In this document: in pieces, positions 8,735 through 16,839 of the stretch
Position numbering within the stretch: position 1 is the stretch's first letter
Layout: every line of letters starts with the position of its first letter
IMG/VR virus record: IMGVR_UViG_3300046713_000034
Coordinates: 1 to 33,508 of that record
Length of the DNA: 33,508 bases
Reading direction: 5' to 3' (one strand)
From: a virus
Notes under the pieces: generated by a model
What the model was told of the DNA's origin: nothing
Seen by the model: the letters and a program-made list of their open reading frames with translations, nothing else
Databases searched by the model: none
Position numbers and translations under genes: made by a program

Positions 8735-9199
8735 TCAGGTACCGACGATACCGGAAGCCGGGTAACGGATGATCGGCGTAGCAGCGTTCCACGTCGACTT
8801 CAGGCTGACAGCCGAAGACACACCGCCGGACACCGAGTAGTCAGGTAGCACAGCTCCGAAGAAGTACTGGCCGGGGGTCGTGCCCTGCGCGCCCAGCGTC
8901 GACGGGTACAGGTACATGTTACGGCTGAGGCCGTCTGTGGCTGCGACATACGTCTGGGCCGTGGCAGTGTCATAAAAGCCGCTGAAGTCCCCTGATGCGT
9001 CAGGCAGACCAGCGACCCAGATCAGGTTCGGGTCACCCATCGCGGTAACGTCAACCTTGTTGACCACGAAGTTAATCGACCAGTCAGTCAGGAAGGCCAT
9101 CGGCGACGCGAGCTGCGTACCGGTGACTGCGGAACCGCCACCACCAGGACCGGTCACGCCGATGTACGCGATACCGTTCCTGCCGTGAATACGTGACAT
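8735..9199 (-). CDS. Major tail protein (tail tube)
   Basis: This 154-residue protein is preceded by AAGGAG nine bases from its ATG and followed at once by a strong hairpin, both fitting a highly expressed gene. It is rich in Gly, Ala, Ser and Thr, with alternating beta-prone segments (WSINFVVNKVDVTAMGD, then YFFGAVLPDYSVSGGVSSA) as in tail tube subunits that polymerise into the hollow tube. It sits directly before the tail chaperones, which is the conserved order major tail - G - GT - tape measure. The length is within the range of small siphophage tube proteins. The call rests mostly on position and composition and would be settled by a structure comparison. Confidence 0.82.
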   Translation of the reverse strand: MSRIHGRNGIAYIGVTGPGGGGSAVTGTQLASPMAFLTDWSINFVVNKVDVTAMGDPNLIWVAGLPDASGDFSGFYDTATAQTYVAATDGLSRNMYLYPSTLGAQGTTPGQYFFGAVLPDYSVSGGVSSAVSLKSTWNAATPIIRYPASGIVGT

Positions 9200-9217
9200 T
9201 TGCTGTGCTCCTTCTTG

Positions 9218-10273
9218 TTAGTCTTCCAGGAGTTCCAGCAGGCGTTTCGCGTTGCTGGTGAACGTGCGGTCGGCGATGGCCTCACGCGCTTTCAGTGCCG
9301 CCTGCTCACGCTCATCTTCATGGGCGATCCACCAGCGGAGCTGCTCCCCGGCGTCTTCGGGGCCGGAGAATGTGGGCAGCATGTGCAGTACCTCGTCCCC
9401 CTCAGCGCGAGGGTCACGGAGATAAAACATGCCGCACGCCGCCTGTTCCACCTCACGGGGACCCATGGCCCACGGGGTGGTGGTAGCAGCGTCGTCTGCG
9501 TCGTCATACTCGCGGCGGTAGAAATTGATCCCGCATTTCGCGTTGCGGTACACTTCGGCGGTTTCGTAGTTCGGGACGCATTCCTCAATGTCGTGGCCCA
9601 TGTACTGCCGTAGCGGGGACTTCGCGGCGAGGGGCCAGCACCCGCCGAGGAGCACGTCGAGGCCGTCCAGGTTCATCCGCTCGAAAAAGTCGATGCGGGA
9701 CGCGAAACCTGTCCCGATGAACGCGAGGTCCGCGTTGAGGTCCGTGTTGGGTTCGCCGCTCAGCGGGTAGTGCACGGACGGCCGGTAGGCGTGCGGGGCG
9801 TACTCCGCCTCGATGCCCAGCTCGCGGTATTCCTCGATGTTGGTCGGGTCGTTCAGCAGGGTGATGTCGGAGCACTGCGCCCGTTCCAGCTGCATCTTCT
9901 CCTGGTACGGCGACTCGGTGCCGAGCAGGATTACTTTCATCCGCCTGGACTGGAGCAGGGACATCAGGCCGGGGGTGACGAAGAACCCGGATACGAACAG
10001 TACCGCGTCGGGCCACATGGTGAACGCGGCGTGGGATACGCCCTGCATCGCCATCCGGAGCGCGTCCTGGTCGTTCATCGCCCGGCGTACCAGCGGGTGC
10101 CCCGTGTCGTCCACGTCACCCGTGCTTATCAGCGCGTGGCCGTAGAACTGGATCCGGTCGTCGGAGTTGAACGACGCGACCTCGACACCCAGCCCGCGTA
10201 GCGCCTCCACCCACCCGTCGTGCACGTCCGCAACGCTGAAGTTGGGGCCCGGGTGGACCACGAGAATCCGCAC
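9218..10273 (-). CDS. CgeB-like glycosyltransferase (GT-B fold)
   Basis: This 351-residue protein starts at GTG 10273 with AGGCGG about six bases upstream. The N-terminus, MRILVVHPGPN, is a Rossmann-type opening. The C-terminal half has GPREVEQAACGMFYL near residues 285-300, the nucleotide-sugar-binding pattern of CgeB-like/GT4 transferases (variants of REVEAAACG). The final 40 residues form a helix typical of this fold. It is predicted to transfer a sugar from an NDP donor in the cytoplasm. It lies between the tail terminator and major tail genes, where no assembly role calls for an enzyme, so a tail-tube or neck protein is a plausible acceptor. Donor and acceptor are unknown. Confidence 0.8.
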   Translation of the reverse strand: MRILVVHPGPNFSVADVHDGWVEALRGLGVEVASFNSDDRIQFYGHALISTGDVDDTGHPLVRRAMNDQDALRMAMQGVSHAAFTMWPDAVLFVSGFFVTPGLMSLLQSRRMKVILLGTESPYQEKMQLERAQCSDITLLNDPTNIEEYRELGIEAEYAPHAYRPSVHYPLSGEPNTDLNADLAFIGTGFASRIDFFERMNLDGLDVLLGGCWPLAAKSPLRQYMGHDIEECVPNYETAEVYRNAKCGINFYRREYDDADDAATTTPWAMGPREVEQAACGMFYLRDPRAEGDEVLHMLPTFSGPEDAGEQLRWWIAHEDEREQAALKAREAIADRTFTSNAKRLLELLED

Positions 10274-10291
10274 GCTGTACCGCCTATCTGT

Positions 10292-10702
10292 TTAGAGGTG
10301 CGCGCCGCATTCGACCACGAACGTCGCACCCATGTAGTTCTGCCCCGCGTACTCGACAATCCCGTACGTGGCGACCTGGGTGACAAGCGCGAACTCGCAT
10401 GTGCCGCCCAGCGACGGGTCCGCCTGGACCGCCGCGTTGATACTCGCCGCCCCCGACGAGGACACCGCCGCGTTCAGCGGGACCTGCCCCGTGTTGTCGT
10501 TCGCCGCGGACAGCAGCACGATCGCGAGGAGGTTAACCTGCGTTTCACCGTCCATCGTCTGCCCGTAAAGGATCGAGGGGCGGTTCGGGATCACTATCAC
10601 AGCGGGGGGGACAACCTGACCCGGCGCGTTCGGGAACGCTTTCAGCCCCGTCGTAGCCAGCCGGGTCGCCAGCCCCTGGCATATCGCGTTAACATCAGCC
10701 AC
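10292..10702 (-). CDS. Tail terminator-like protein
   Basis: This 136-residue protein starts at GTG 10702 with AAAGGA seven bases upstream. Its pattern is an N-terminal helix (ICQGLATRLATTGL), a Pro-rich turn (VVPPAVIVIP), then beta strands ending in a hydrophobic C-terminus. This resembles tail terminator proteins (gpU-like) of actinophages, which cap the tail tube and bind the neck. It lies between the connector and the major tail gene, separated from the latter by a glycosyltransferase. The function is inferred from position and general pattern. Confidence 0.6.
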   Translation of the reverse strand: MADVNAICQGLATRLATTGLKAFPNAPGQVVPPAVIVIPNRPSILYGQTMDGETQVNLLAIVLLSAANDNTGQVPLNAAVSSSGAASINAAVQADPSLGGTCEFALVTQVATYGIVEYAGQNYMGATFVVECGAHL

Positions 10703-10705
10703 GCA

Positions 10706-10762
10706 TTAATCCTTTGGCTTCGGCTTGCGCTTGATCTTCTTGATCCTGATCTGCTTACCCAT
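10706..10762 (-). CDS. Very basic 18-residue peptide
   Basis: The ATG at 10762 follows a G-rich ribosome site (GGGGGGG, two bases before the ATG) that begins right after the connector stop. The product is MGKQIRIKKIKRKPKPKD, with nine Lys/Arg in eighteen residues, and the stop lies four bases before the GTG of the tail terminator gene. The ribosome site and the tight fit between neighbours argue for real translation. It may bind DNA or RNA at the neck, or may simply couple translation of the terminator gene. No family is recognised. Confidence 0.6.
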   Translation of the reverse strand: MGKQIRIKKIKRKPKPKD

Positions 10763-10770
10763 GTCCCCCC

Positions 10771-11721
10771 CTACACGCCTACCTTGCCCCGTCCCCGGAA
10801 GTAGGGGCGGAGCTGCTGGCAGATCCACGGGTTCGGGTTGATGTGGACGACACCCACATCAGCGATACCCGCCACCCCCCACGGTGCGTCTTTCAGCTTG
10901 AACCAGTCGCTGGCGATCAGCAGCGCAGCCTGCGCCACCACCGGGGGGACCTGCGGCCACCCGAACACCCCGGTGATCTGCACCCGGTCCAGGTGGGAGA
11001 ACGCCCACGTGAACGGGAACCACTGCGCCGCACCTGTCGTACCGCCGATCACCTGTACCTGCGTGTACGGTTTCAGCTCACCCGTGGACAACTGGTTGAA
11101 CTGCCCGTCACCGACCCGGAGCATGTAGTTCGTGCCCTGCGTCCACGTCGTCTCATACACCCCGTCGCCGTCATTGTCGATTTTCAGGGTCGTCACGGAC
11201 GTGATGTCGTCGGTGTTCAGCAGCCAGATGTCATACGGCTGGTAGGTGCGCGTGTCAGTGACACGGAAGAAATGCCTCCCGCAATACCGGTCGATCCACC
11301 GTGACGTGGCCAGGCACACCGACGTGATCACCGAATCGACGGAAGTGTCGGTTTGCCCGAGGCGGTCTTTCAGTTCCTCCGGCCCCACGTACCACCGGTT
11401 CTGGTCTATACCGAGGACCCGCCACGTCCCCGGCTGCACGTCGGACGCCCCGCCGGTCCCGATGAACGCGTAGCTCCACAACCCCTCAACCCCCGCCGTC
11501 GAGGGGACACACGACACGTCCAGCTTGAATACACCCGCGCTGGGGTTCGTGATATCAGCGGGCGCGGCACCCCCGAACGTGTGGATGACCTGCACCCCGG
11601 CCGGGTCCGTGACAACACACGTTGTCACGGTCGGGTTAGTGGGCACCCCAGCGGCGTTGGTGAACGTCGCGTTGATAGTCGCCAGCTCGTTCACGTTGTC
11701 GTAAAAAACCGTGGCTGTCAA
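10771..11721 (-). CDS. Head-tail connector/adaptor protein with N-terminal Ig-like domain
   Basis: The 316-residue product appears to start at TTG 11721, whose TTGA overlaps the stop of the repeat protein by four bases; no ATG or GTG lies nearby. Residues 1-105 are beta-rich and end in GTWRVLGI, like an Ig-type or BppU-like domain. Residues about 110-170 hold PEELKDRLGQTD followed by a helix with SRWIDRYCGRHF, the pattern of gp6-like head-tail connectors. The C-terminal part (QVPPVVAQAALLIASDWFKLKD) fits the same family. It likely joins the portal ring to the neck. It is unusual that about 20 kb separates it from the capsid gene, and that a beta domain precedes the connector part. Confidence 0.75.
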   Translation of the reverse strand: MTATVFYDNVNELATINATFTNAAGVPTNPTVTTCVVTDPAGVQVIHTFGGAAPADITNPSAGVFKLDVSCVPSTAGVEGLWSYAFIGTGGASDVQPGTWRVLGIDQNRWYVGPEELKDRLGQTDTSVDSVITSVCLATSRWIDRYCGRHFFRVTDTRTYQPYDIWLLNTDDITSVTTLKIDNDGDGVYETTWTQGTNYMLRVGDGQFNQLSTGELKPYTQVQVIGGTTGAAQWFPFTWAFSHLDRVQITGVFGWPQVPPVVAQAALLIASDWFKLKDAPWGVAGIADVGVVHINPNPWICQQLRPYFRGRGKVGV

Positions 11722-14700
11722 CTCACGCTCCCTGCCAGTGCCTTACCGGTGACGGACGTGCTGTTGCCCGTCTTCCCTGTCGTTGTCCCCGCACCCGGCT
11801 TCCCGGTGACGTTCGTGCTGTTCCCCGTCTTACCGGTGACAGTCCCCGCACCCGGTTTCCCGGTGACCCCCGTGATGACCGTGGCCTTGACGACCGCGGA
11901 GGACGCCGACACGACGGGCTGGAGCGCTGCGGCGATCGCCGTGGCGAACTGAGCCTGATGCCCGGAGGGCTGCTGGCAGAAACCCGAAGCGGCAGCGAGC
12001 CCCGCCAGGGCGTTGCACCCGAACAAGACCGTCGCGTTCTGGCCCGTCCCCGTGCTGGCGGCGAGCTGAGCCTGAGCCATCCCGAACGGGGAAGCCGTAC
12101 CCGTACCCGTTGCGAGCTGGGTGTTGTGACCAGCGGTCTGCTGCGCGGTGCCCGTAGCGGTGGCAGGCCAGGATCCCTGCGCGGTCGGCTGCTGCGCCGT
12201 GCCCGTACCCGTAGCGATCTGCGCCGGGGCGTTGGTGTTGCTGGACGTGGAGACCGTGGGCTGCTGTGCTGTGCCCGTAGCGGACGCGAGCTGCGCTTCC
12301 GCCATCCCGAACGGGGGAGCCGTACCCGTACCGGTAGCGGCCCCTGCCTGAGCCATCCCGAACGCGGGAGCCGCACCCGTAGCGGTGGCAGCCGTGACAT
12401 TATGCCCGGCGGTCTGCTGCGCCGCGCCGACGCCCGTGGCAGGCCACGAACCCTGAGCTGTGACCTGCTGTGCCGTACCAGCCGCCGTAGCGACCTGGGC
12501 CTGCGCCATCCCGGACGCTGGTGCTGCACCAACCGCTGTGGCTGGCCAGGACCCCTGCCCGGTCGCGTCCGGCGCTGCGCCGGTTCCGGTAGCTACCTGC
12601 GCGGGTGCGTTCGCGGAACCACTGGTCTGCACCGTGGCCTGGAGCGCCGCGCCGACCCCAGTAGCGACCTGGGCTTGCGCCATCCCGAACGGCGGGGGCG
12701 TACCAGCACCCGTAGCAAGACCGGCTTGCGCCATCCCGGACGCCGGGGCCGCACCAGCCGCGGTAGCGACCTGGGACTGGGCCATCCCGAACGGCGGGGC
12801 CGCGCCCACCGCGGTGGCAGGCCACGAACCCTGAGCGGTAGCCTGCGGGGCCGTACCGGTTCCGGTGGCCAGCGTGACATTATGCCCGGCGGTCTGCTGA
12901 GCGATACCAGCGGAGGTCGCCAGCCACGAACCCTGCCCGGTCGGCTGTGGTGCAGTACCGGCTGCGGTAGCCACCTGGGCCTGCGCCATACCAAACGCAG
13001 GGGCCGCACCCGTACCAGTAGCGGCCTGCGCGTTGTGACCAGCTGTCTGCTGCGACACGCCCGCTGCGGTGGCAACCTGGGTGTTGTGACCGGCTGTCTG
13101 CTGCGCTACGCCAGTTCCCGTCGCGATCTGCGCGGGGGCATTAGTACCGCCCACGGTGGCGACAGTGGTGATCTGCTCGCCGTACACAGCGGTGTACGTG
13201 GCCGTGTACGTGGCTGAGAATGGTGCACCACCCGCGCCCGTGGCCAGCCCCGCGTTGTGGCCGCCGGTCTGCTGCGCGACAGCTGTCGCGGTGGCCATCT
13301 GCGCGGTGATGGCGGTACCCGGGAATTCTGGTGCACCCGGAGTGAATCGTCCCGCGATCGCGTTACCCGGCACCGAGGAGAACCCTGTGACGGTTCCCTG
13401 CGCGGCACCCGGTGACTTCGCAGTAGCAACCGCGGTCGCCAGGCCCGCGGAGGCGTTAACGACCGGGGACTGGGCCACCCCGAACGTGGCCTGGATCTGC
13501 TGTCGCCGAGTGCCCTTATGATGCTGGATCCGCGATTTCGACGGACGGTGCTGTGTCGCACCCATACCAGCGGTGCCACCGGCGAGCTGAAACGCCCCGA
13601 TCACGGTGGCGTACGCGCTGGTGGCGGTTACGCCGGTCAGCGCAGACGATCCGGTTTCCGCGCCGCCAGTCGATTTACCGTAGCAGGGGACGCAGTTGAA
13701 AATGTTCGACGCGTTCCCCGCGTGGGCGTCCCTGGTGTATGTTGTGCTACCTGTCGGGACACCCCACGTGATGATGCTTGCTTCGCTGTCCGCGCCGACA
13801 AAGACGAGGAACTCGTTAGCCGTCGTGGAAGAATACGCGTTGGCTGTCAGGGAGCCGTTCGCCGCGATCGTGCCGGTTTTCGTGACGAAAGCGCCACCGT
13901 CAAGCATCGCGGTCGTGTTACCCGGGAGCAGACCAGCGACTTCTTGGATGACCAGGCCGTATGACTGGTTACCGCCAGTCGCCGTCGCTGTGAGCGTCGG
14001 TTTAGTACCTACGTCCCCGGCGGGCGTGTCCATCGCCCAGATGCTCAGCTCACCGCTTGCCTGGTCTGCGTTGTTGAACACCGACACAAGCTTGGTCATG
14101 GCGTTAAGCGCACCGTCTTTGATCGCCGTGACCTCGGGGTTGTTACCACCGCCGCAGGTTATGTACGCGATCAGCTTAGTGCCGGACGAAACGTTACTCA
14201 GGTAGGTCTGGGAGATAACACCCGGGTCAAGAGCACCGAGGTTCGACTGAAGGACCAGCCAGCCCGCATCAGTGATCAGTACCGCGAGGGTGGCGTTAGC
14301 CGCCGACGAAGAGTCAGTCTGCGTCGGGGAAACCGAGGCGGTGACATCCAACCCGTAAATGAACGGGTTTCCGTTAGCGTCGACCTGGCTCGTGAACCCC
14401 GCAGTCAAGCCGGAGAGCGTACCCGCGCTGGGGATACGCGCCTGACCGACATACAGCTCGGAGGCCCTCACGTGCGGCGCCAGGGTAGGCCACGTAACTG
14501 TTGTCGACGCGCCGTTGTTCAGGAAACTACTGGTTTCCGCCATCCATATCGCGGCGGTACCAAGGGAGGACGAGAACTCCTGCGCGCCCAGGTCGACGGC
14601 GATCGCAGCGACCGACGCGCTGAACGTCAGCGTGATCGTCTGGGCTCCGGTCGTGGTGACCGTACCCATCCACAGTTCCTGAGACCGGCTGCCGTCGTTG

Positions 14701-14885
14701 TTCGACCCGGCGATCTTCACCCAGTTGGTTGCGCCGCCACCGGTAACCGTGGAGACCGTGATGGTGGTCGACGTGACCTTCGTCCCCAGGATCAGGACGT
14801 TGCCGACTGCGTTGTTCGTGTGGGCAAGAGTAGTTGCGCCCGTGGCGATATTAGAGGCCAGGGTCCCGGAGGCGCTGATGGTCAC
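11718..14885 (-). CDS. Large surface/fibre-like protein with mosaic 17-residue repeats
   Basis: The product has 1055 residues from GTG 14885. The first 440 residues appear to be two related beta-rich modules, similar in style to the N-terminal part of the spike at 18099-20612. A basic linker around residues 445-470 (SKSRIQHHKGTRRQQ) follows. Then come 23 units of 17 residues, consensus xxATGTGxA plus an eight-residue half, at residues about 586-995. The end carries a 19-residue tandem repeat, VTGKPGAGT and so on. Composition is dominated by Ala, Gly, Thr and Gln, as in extended fibres. A virion surface fibre or decoration is the likely role, and the many Ser/Thr make it a candidate glycan acceptor. 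Just before the repeats is SATYTATYTAVYGE, a motif shared with the 40-residue peptide at 17975-18097. The precise function is not known. Confidence 0.75.
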   Translation of the reverse strand: MTISASGTLASNIATGATTLAHTNNAVGNVLILGTKVTSTTITVSTVTGGGATNWVKIAGSNNDGSRSQELWMGTVTTTGAQTITLTFSASVAAIAVDLGAQEFSSSLGTAAIWMAETSSFLNNGASTTVTWPTLAPHVRASELYVGQARIPSAGTLSGLTAGFTSQVDANGNPFIYGLDVTASVSPTQTDSSSAANATLAVLITDAGWLVLQSNLGALDPGVISQTYLSNVSSGTKLIAYITCGGGNNPEVTAIKDGALNAMTKLVSVFNNADQASGELSIWAMDTPAGDVGTKPTLTATATGGNQSYGLVIQEVAGLLPGNTTAMLDGGAFVTKTGTIAANGSLTANAYSSTTANEFLVFVGADSEASIITWGVPTGSTTYTRDAHAGNASNIFNCVPCYGKSTGGAETGSSALTGVTATSAYATVIGAFQLAGGTAGMGATQHRPSKSRIQHHKGTRRQQIQATFGVAQSPVVNASAGLATAVATAKSPGAAQGTVTGFSSVPGNAIAGRFTPGAPEFPGTAITAQMATATAVAQQTGGHNAGLATGAGGAPFSATYTATYTAVYGEQITTVATVGGTNAPAQIATGTGVAQQTAGHNTQVATAAGVSQQTAGHNAQAATGTGAAPAFGMAQAQVATAAGTAPQPTGQGSWLATSAGIAQQTAGHNVTLATGTGTAPQATAQGSWPATAVGAAPPFGMAQSQVATAAGAAPASGMAQAGLATGAGTPPPFGMAQAQVATGVGAALQATVQTSGSANAPAQVATGTGAAPDATGQGSWPATAVGAAPASGMAQAQVATAAGTAQQVTAQGSWPATGVGAAQQTAGHNVTAATATGAAPAFGMAQAGAATGTGTAPPFGMAEAQLASATGTAQQPTVSTSSNTNAPAQIATGTGTAQQPTAQGSWPATATGTAQQTAGHNTQLATGTGTASPFGMAQAQLAASTGTGQNATVLFGCNALAGLAAASGFCQQPSGHQAQFATAIAAALQPVVSASSAVVKATVITGVTGKPGAGTVTGKTGNSTNVTGKPGAGTTTGKTGNSTSVTGKALAGSVS
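11752..11865 (-). repeat. Two tandem 57-bp coding repeats
   Basis: Two adjacent 57-base units (11752-11808 and 11809-11865) encode VTGKPGAGTVTGKTGNSTN and VTGKPGAGTTTGKTGNSTS. A shortened third copy (VTGKALAGSVS) ends the protein. The units differ at several positions, including silent ones, so the duplication is not recent or is kept by selection. Confidence 0.9.
11901..13130 (-). repeat. Array of 23 coding repeats of 51 bp (17 residues) with mosaic halves
   Basis: Read on the minus strand, 23 units of 17 residues fill the interval exactly once three short insertions (7, 7 and 5 residues) are allowed for. Each unit begins xxATxxGxA and then uses one of a few second halves: QQTAGHNx (5 units), a P-x-FGMAQA type (8 units), an xxTAQGS type (5 units), or xxTVxTS plus an NAPA insertion (2 units). 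Three units near the C-terminus are degenerate. Half-types recur in irregular order, suggesting unequal recombination or gene conversion between units. Two more partial units lie upstream, near 13250-13310. Confidence 0.9.
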
Positions 14886-14917
14886 GCGGGCTCACCGCCC
14901 TCTCGGGTTAGCCTCCG

Positions 14918-15544
14918 TCAGTTCAAGCCCCACACGAACATCTGCGTCATCGTAATAGAAGGGCCTGTGGATGAGGTGGACCAGGACGCGTACGCTTCGA
15001 GGTACACCGGGGTGGTGATCGTGGTGTTGAACGTGACCGGGGTGGTGGTCGCGGGCCCGATCACGTAGGAGATCTGCGGGGCCGCGACCGTGGTGGTCAG
15101 CGACGGTACCATTCCCCAGTTCAGCCACCCCCACGCCTGAAGCGCGCCGTTGACCCCGACCTGCGTGGCGGTGATGTACGTCTTGAAGTTGAACCCCATC
15201 GCCGCGCGGGACGTCGTGTCAGCGGTGAACGCACCCGTCGCGGCCAGCAGGGTAGTCGGAGTACCGCCGACTGCGTTGTCCAGGTACAGGGCGAATTTCA
15301 TCGTCGGGACGGTCGAACCGAGGCTGTACACCCCCATCCCCTCAACGAGCAGCGCCTTACCCTGCTTGGAGAAGTACCCGTGGGGGATCTCACACGGCGG
15401 GATCAGAGAACCCGCGCCCGCGCCTCCACCGCCCAGCAACGGGCCACCCGCAGCGGACCCGCTTGTGACAGTGTTAGTGACCGCACCGCCGATCCCCGGC
15501 ATGGCATAAATCAGTTCAGCGGGGGCGTCACCGTAAAAACTCAT
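14918..15544 (-). CDS. Beta-rich virion structural protein
   Basis: This 208-residue protein starts at ATG 15544, sharing ATGA with the stop of the fusion enzyme upstream. A Gly/Ala-rich N-terminal arm (GGPLLGGGGAGAGS) leads into a region of alternating hydrophobic and Thr/Ser residues with many aromatics (MKFALYLDNAV, then AWGWLNWGM), which looks like a beta-sandwich or jelly roll. I do not recognise a family. Its place between the glycan fusion enzyme and the repeat protein suggests a surface or decoration protein. Confidence 0.6.
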   Translation of the reverse strand: MSFYGDAPAELIYAMPGIGGAVTNTVTSGSAAGGPLLGGGGAGAGSLIPPCEIPHGYFSKQGKALLVEGMGVYSLGSTVPTMKFALYLDNAVGGTPTTLLAATGAFTADTTSRAAMGFNFKTYITATQVGVNGALQAWGWLNWGMVPSLTTTVAAPQISYVIGPATTTPVTFNTTITTPVYLEAYASWSTSSTGPSITMTQMFVWGLN

Positions 15545-16833
15545 AACGCCTTCTTCCTGACGATGGCCATCCCGTAGCGGTAGCTCACGGATTCAGTGTC
15601 GCTGTCGTGGTGCAGGCGGTCCAGCAGGGACTTCGCCAGGTCCAGCATGGCGGGGCTCTTACACGGTCCTTGATATTCGGGGTAGCCGACGAACCAGTCT
15701 TCAATCACGTAGAACCCGCCCGGTGACACCAGCGGCCACAGCAGGCTGAACGTGGCAGCGGTCAGGTCCCCGTCGTGGGAAGCGTCGTCCACGATAAGGT
15801 CCCATTCGGCGCTGTGCTCCGACAGGAGAGACGGGAGCTGAGGGTCGTCCTGCCCGGCGACGATACGGGTGGTACCCGGCGGCCACACCGCGTTCGTGTC
15901 CCGGTCCACCCCGGCGATCAGCCCCCCGGGGAACAAGTCTTGCCAGGTGGCAAGGGAACCCCCGCCTAGCACCCCGATCTCGCAGACCCGGGCGGCCCCG
16001 CCGAGCTGATCAGCGATGGTGTTATACGCGGGCAGGTACCCCTGGTCCACCTTGTCGGTCGCGTACGCTCTCGGTTCCGGGCGGGACGGCACCAGGAACG
16101 GCGTCATCGCACCCGGGACGCCGTTCAGCGACCGGAGCAGCGCGGGGTCCTTCGCGATCATCTCCTGGAATTTCAGGATCTCGTTCGCCGACTGGGTAGC
16201 CTGCCTGGGGGACTGTGACACGGGAAGCATGGGGGGGATCAGGTCGGGGTGGATGACCTGCGCCGGGGACATGTCCCCGCCCTCCTCGAAATACCACTCA
16301 ACCGGCTTGCCTTCGTTCTCACCGTCGACCATGCCCGTGTCGTAATCATGGTGGTGGGTCACGTCCCCGTGCACGTGGGGGAAGAAACCGTTCTTCTTCA
16401 GCATTGCCGCTACCCGGCCGTCAAGATGCCACCAGCAGCCTTTACCCCTGCACGCAGCGCAAGTACCGAACCCCTCCGCGATTTTTTCTACGGGAATTCT
16501 CCGTTGCGCCGCAGCGGAAACCTTGATGCATCCCAGCCCCACCCGCAGCCGCACCTTCGTGCGGAAGATCGGGTACGCGTAACAGCACCAATCCTGGCCG
16601 CACCGCTCCATCGTGGCGACCGTGTCGGGGCCGATCTCGATGTCCTGCTCGACGATGATCAGGTCCCGCGTTCCGGTCCACCGTTCCGCGATGGCGTTCC
16701 AGTACGCGTAGTTGTCGCCGGTTACGTCGACCGTTTCGGCGTGAGGAGCGTAAACTTCCATAGCCTTCACCGCATCCGGGTGCGGGTTCACCGTACAGAA
16801 CAATACCCGGGCTGTGTCCTGCGTTACGGTCAT
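15541..16833 (-). CDS. Glycosyltransferase-methyltransferase fusion
   Basis: The 430-residue product starts at ATG 16833. The N-terminal half resembles a GT-A transferase domain, with DLIIVEQDIEIG near residues 57-68 supplying a D-x-D-like metal site. A Cys/His-rich stretch follows (CAACRGKGC at 125-133 and HVHGDVTHHHD at 153-163), which may bind a metal. The C-terminal half, from about residue 255, is a class I SAM methyltransferase: VCEIGVLGGGS (283-293) is the SAM loop and LIVDDASHDGD (346-356) matches the CmcI/Methyltransf_24 type of sugar O-methyltransferases. One chain could add a sugar and then methylate it. The gene lies between a spike gene and beta-rich structural genes, suggesting virion proteins as acceptors. 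The linkage between domains is seen; specificity is not. Confidence 0.75.
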   Translation of the reverse strand: MTVTQDTARVLFCTVNPHPDAVKAMEVYAPHAETVDVTGDNYAYWNAIAERWTGTRDLIIVEQDIEIGPDTVATMERCGQDWCCYAYPIFRTKVRLRVGLGCIKVSAAAQRRIPVEKIAEGFGTCAACRGKGCWWHLDGRVAAMLKKNGFFPHVHGDVTHHHDYDTGMVDGENEGKPVEWYFEEGGDMSPAQVIHPDLIPPMLPVSQSPRQATQSANEILKFQEMIAKDPALLRSLNGVPGAMTPFLVPSRPEPRAYATDKVDQGYLPAYNTIADQLGGAARVCEIGVLGGGSLATWQDLFPGGLIAGVDRDTNAVWPPGTTRIVAGQDDPQLPSLLSEHSAEWDLIVDDASHDGDLTAATFSLLWPLVSPGGFYVIEDWFVGYPEYQGPCKSPAMLDLAKSLLDRLHHDSDTESVSYRYGMAIVRKKAL

Positions 16834-16839
16834 GGTGTC

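Noticed and set aside
11901-13130. CRISPR-like array reading of the 51-bp repeats
   Set aside because: Repeats are contiguous with no spacers, stay in frame, and change mainly as coding variants. No cas genes.
11958-13217. Plus-strand frame of 419 codons with Arg/Gly repeats
   Set aside because: It is the complement of the 51-bp repeat array, so it is repetitive for that reason. No start signal or family.
11718-14885. Diversity-generating retroelement (variable region in the repeat protein)
   Set aside because: No reverse transcriptase or template repeat is present, and the variation is of whole half-units, not adenine-specific positions.
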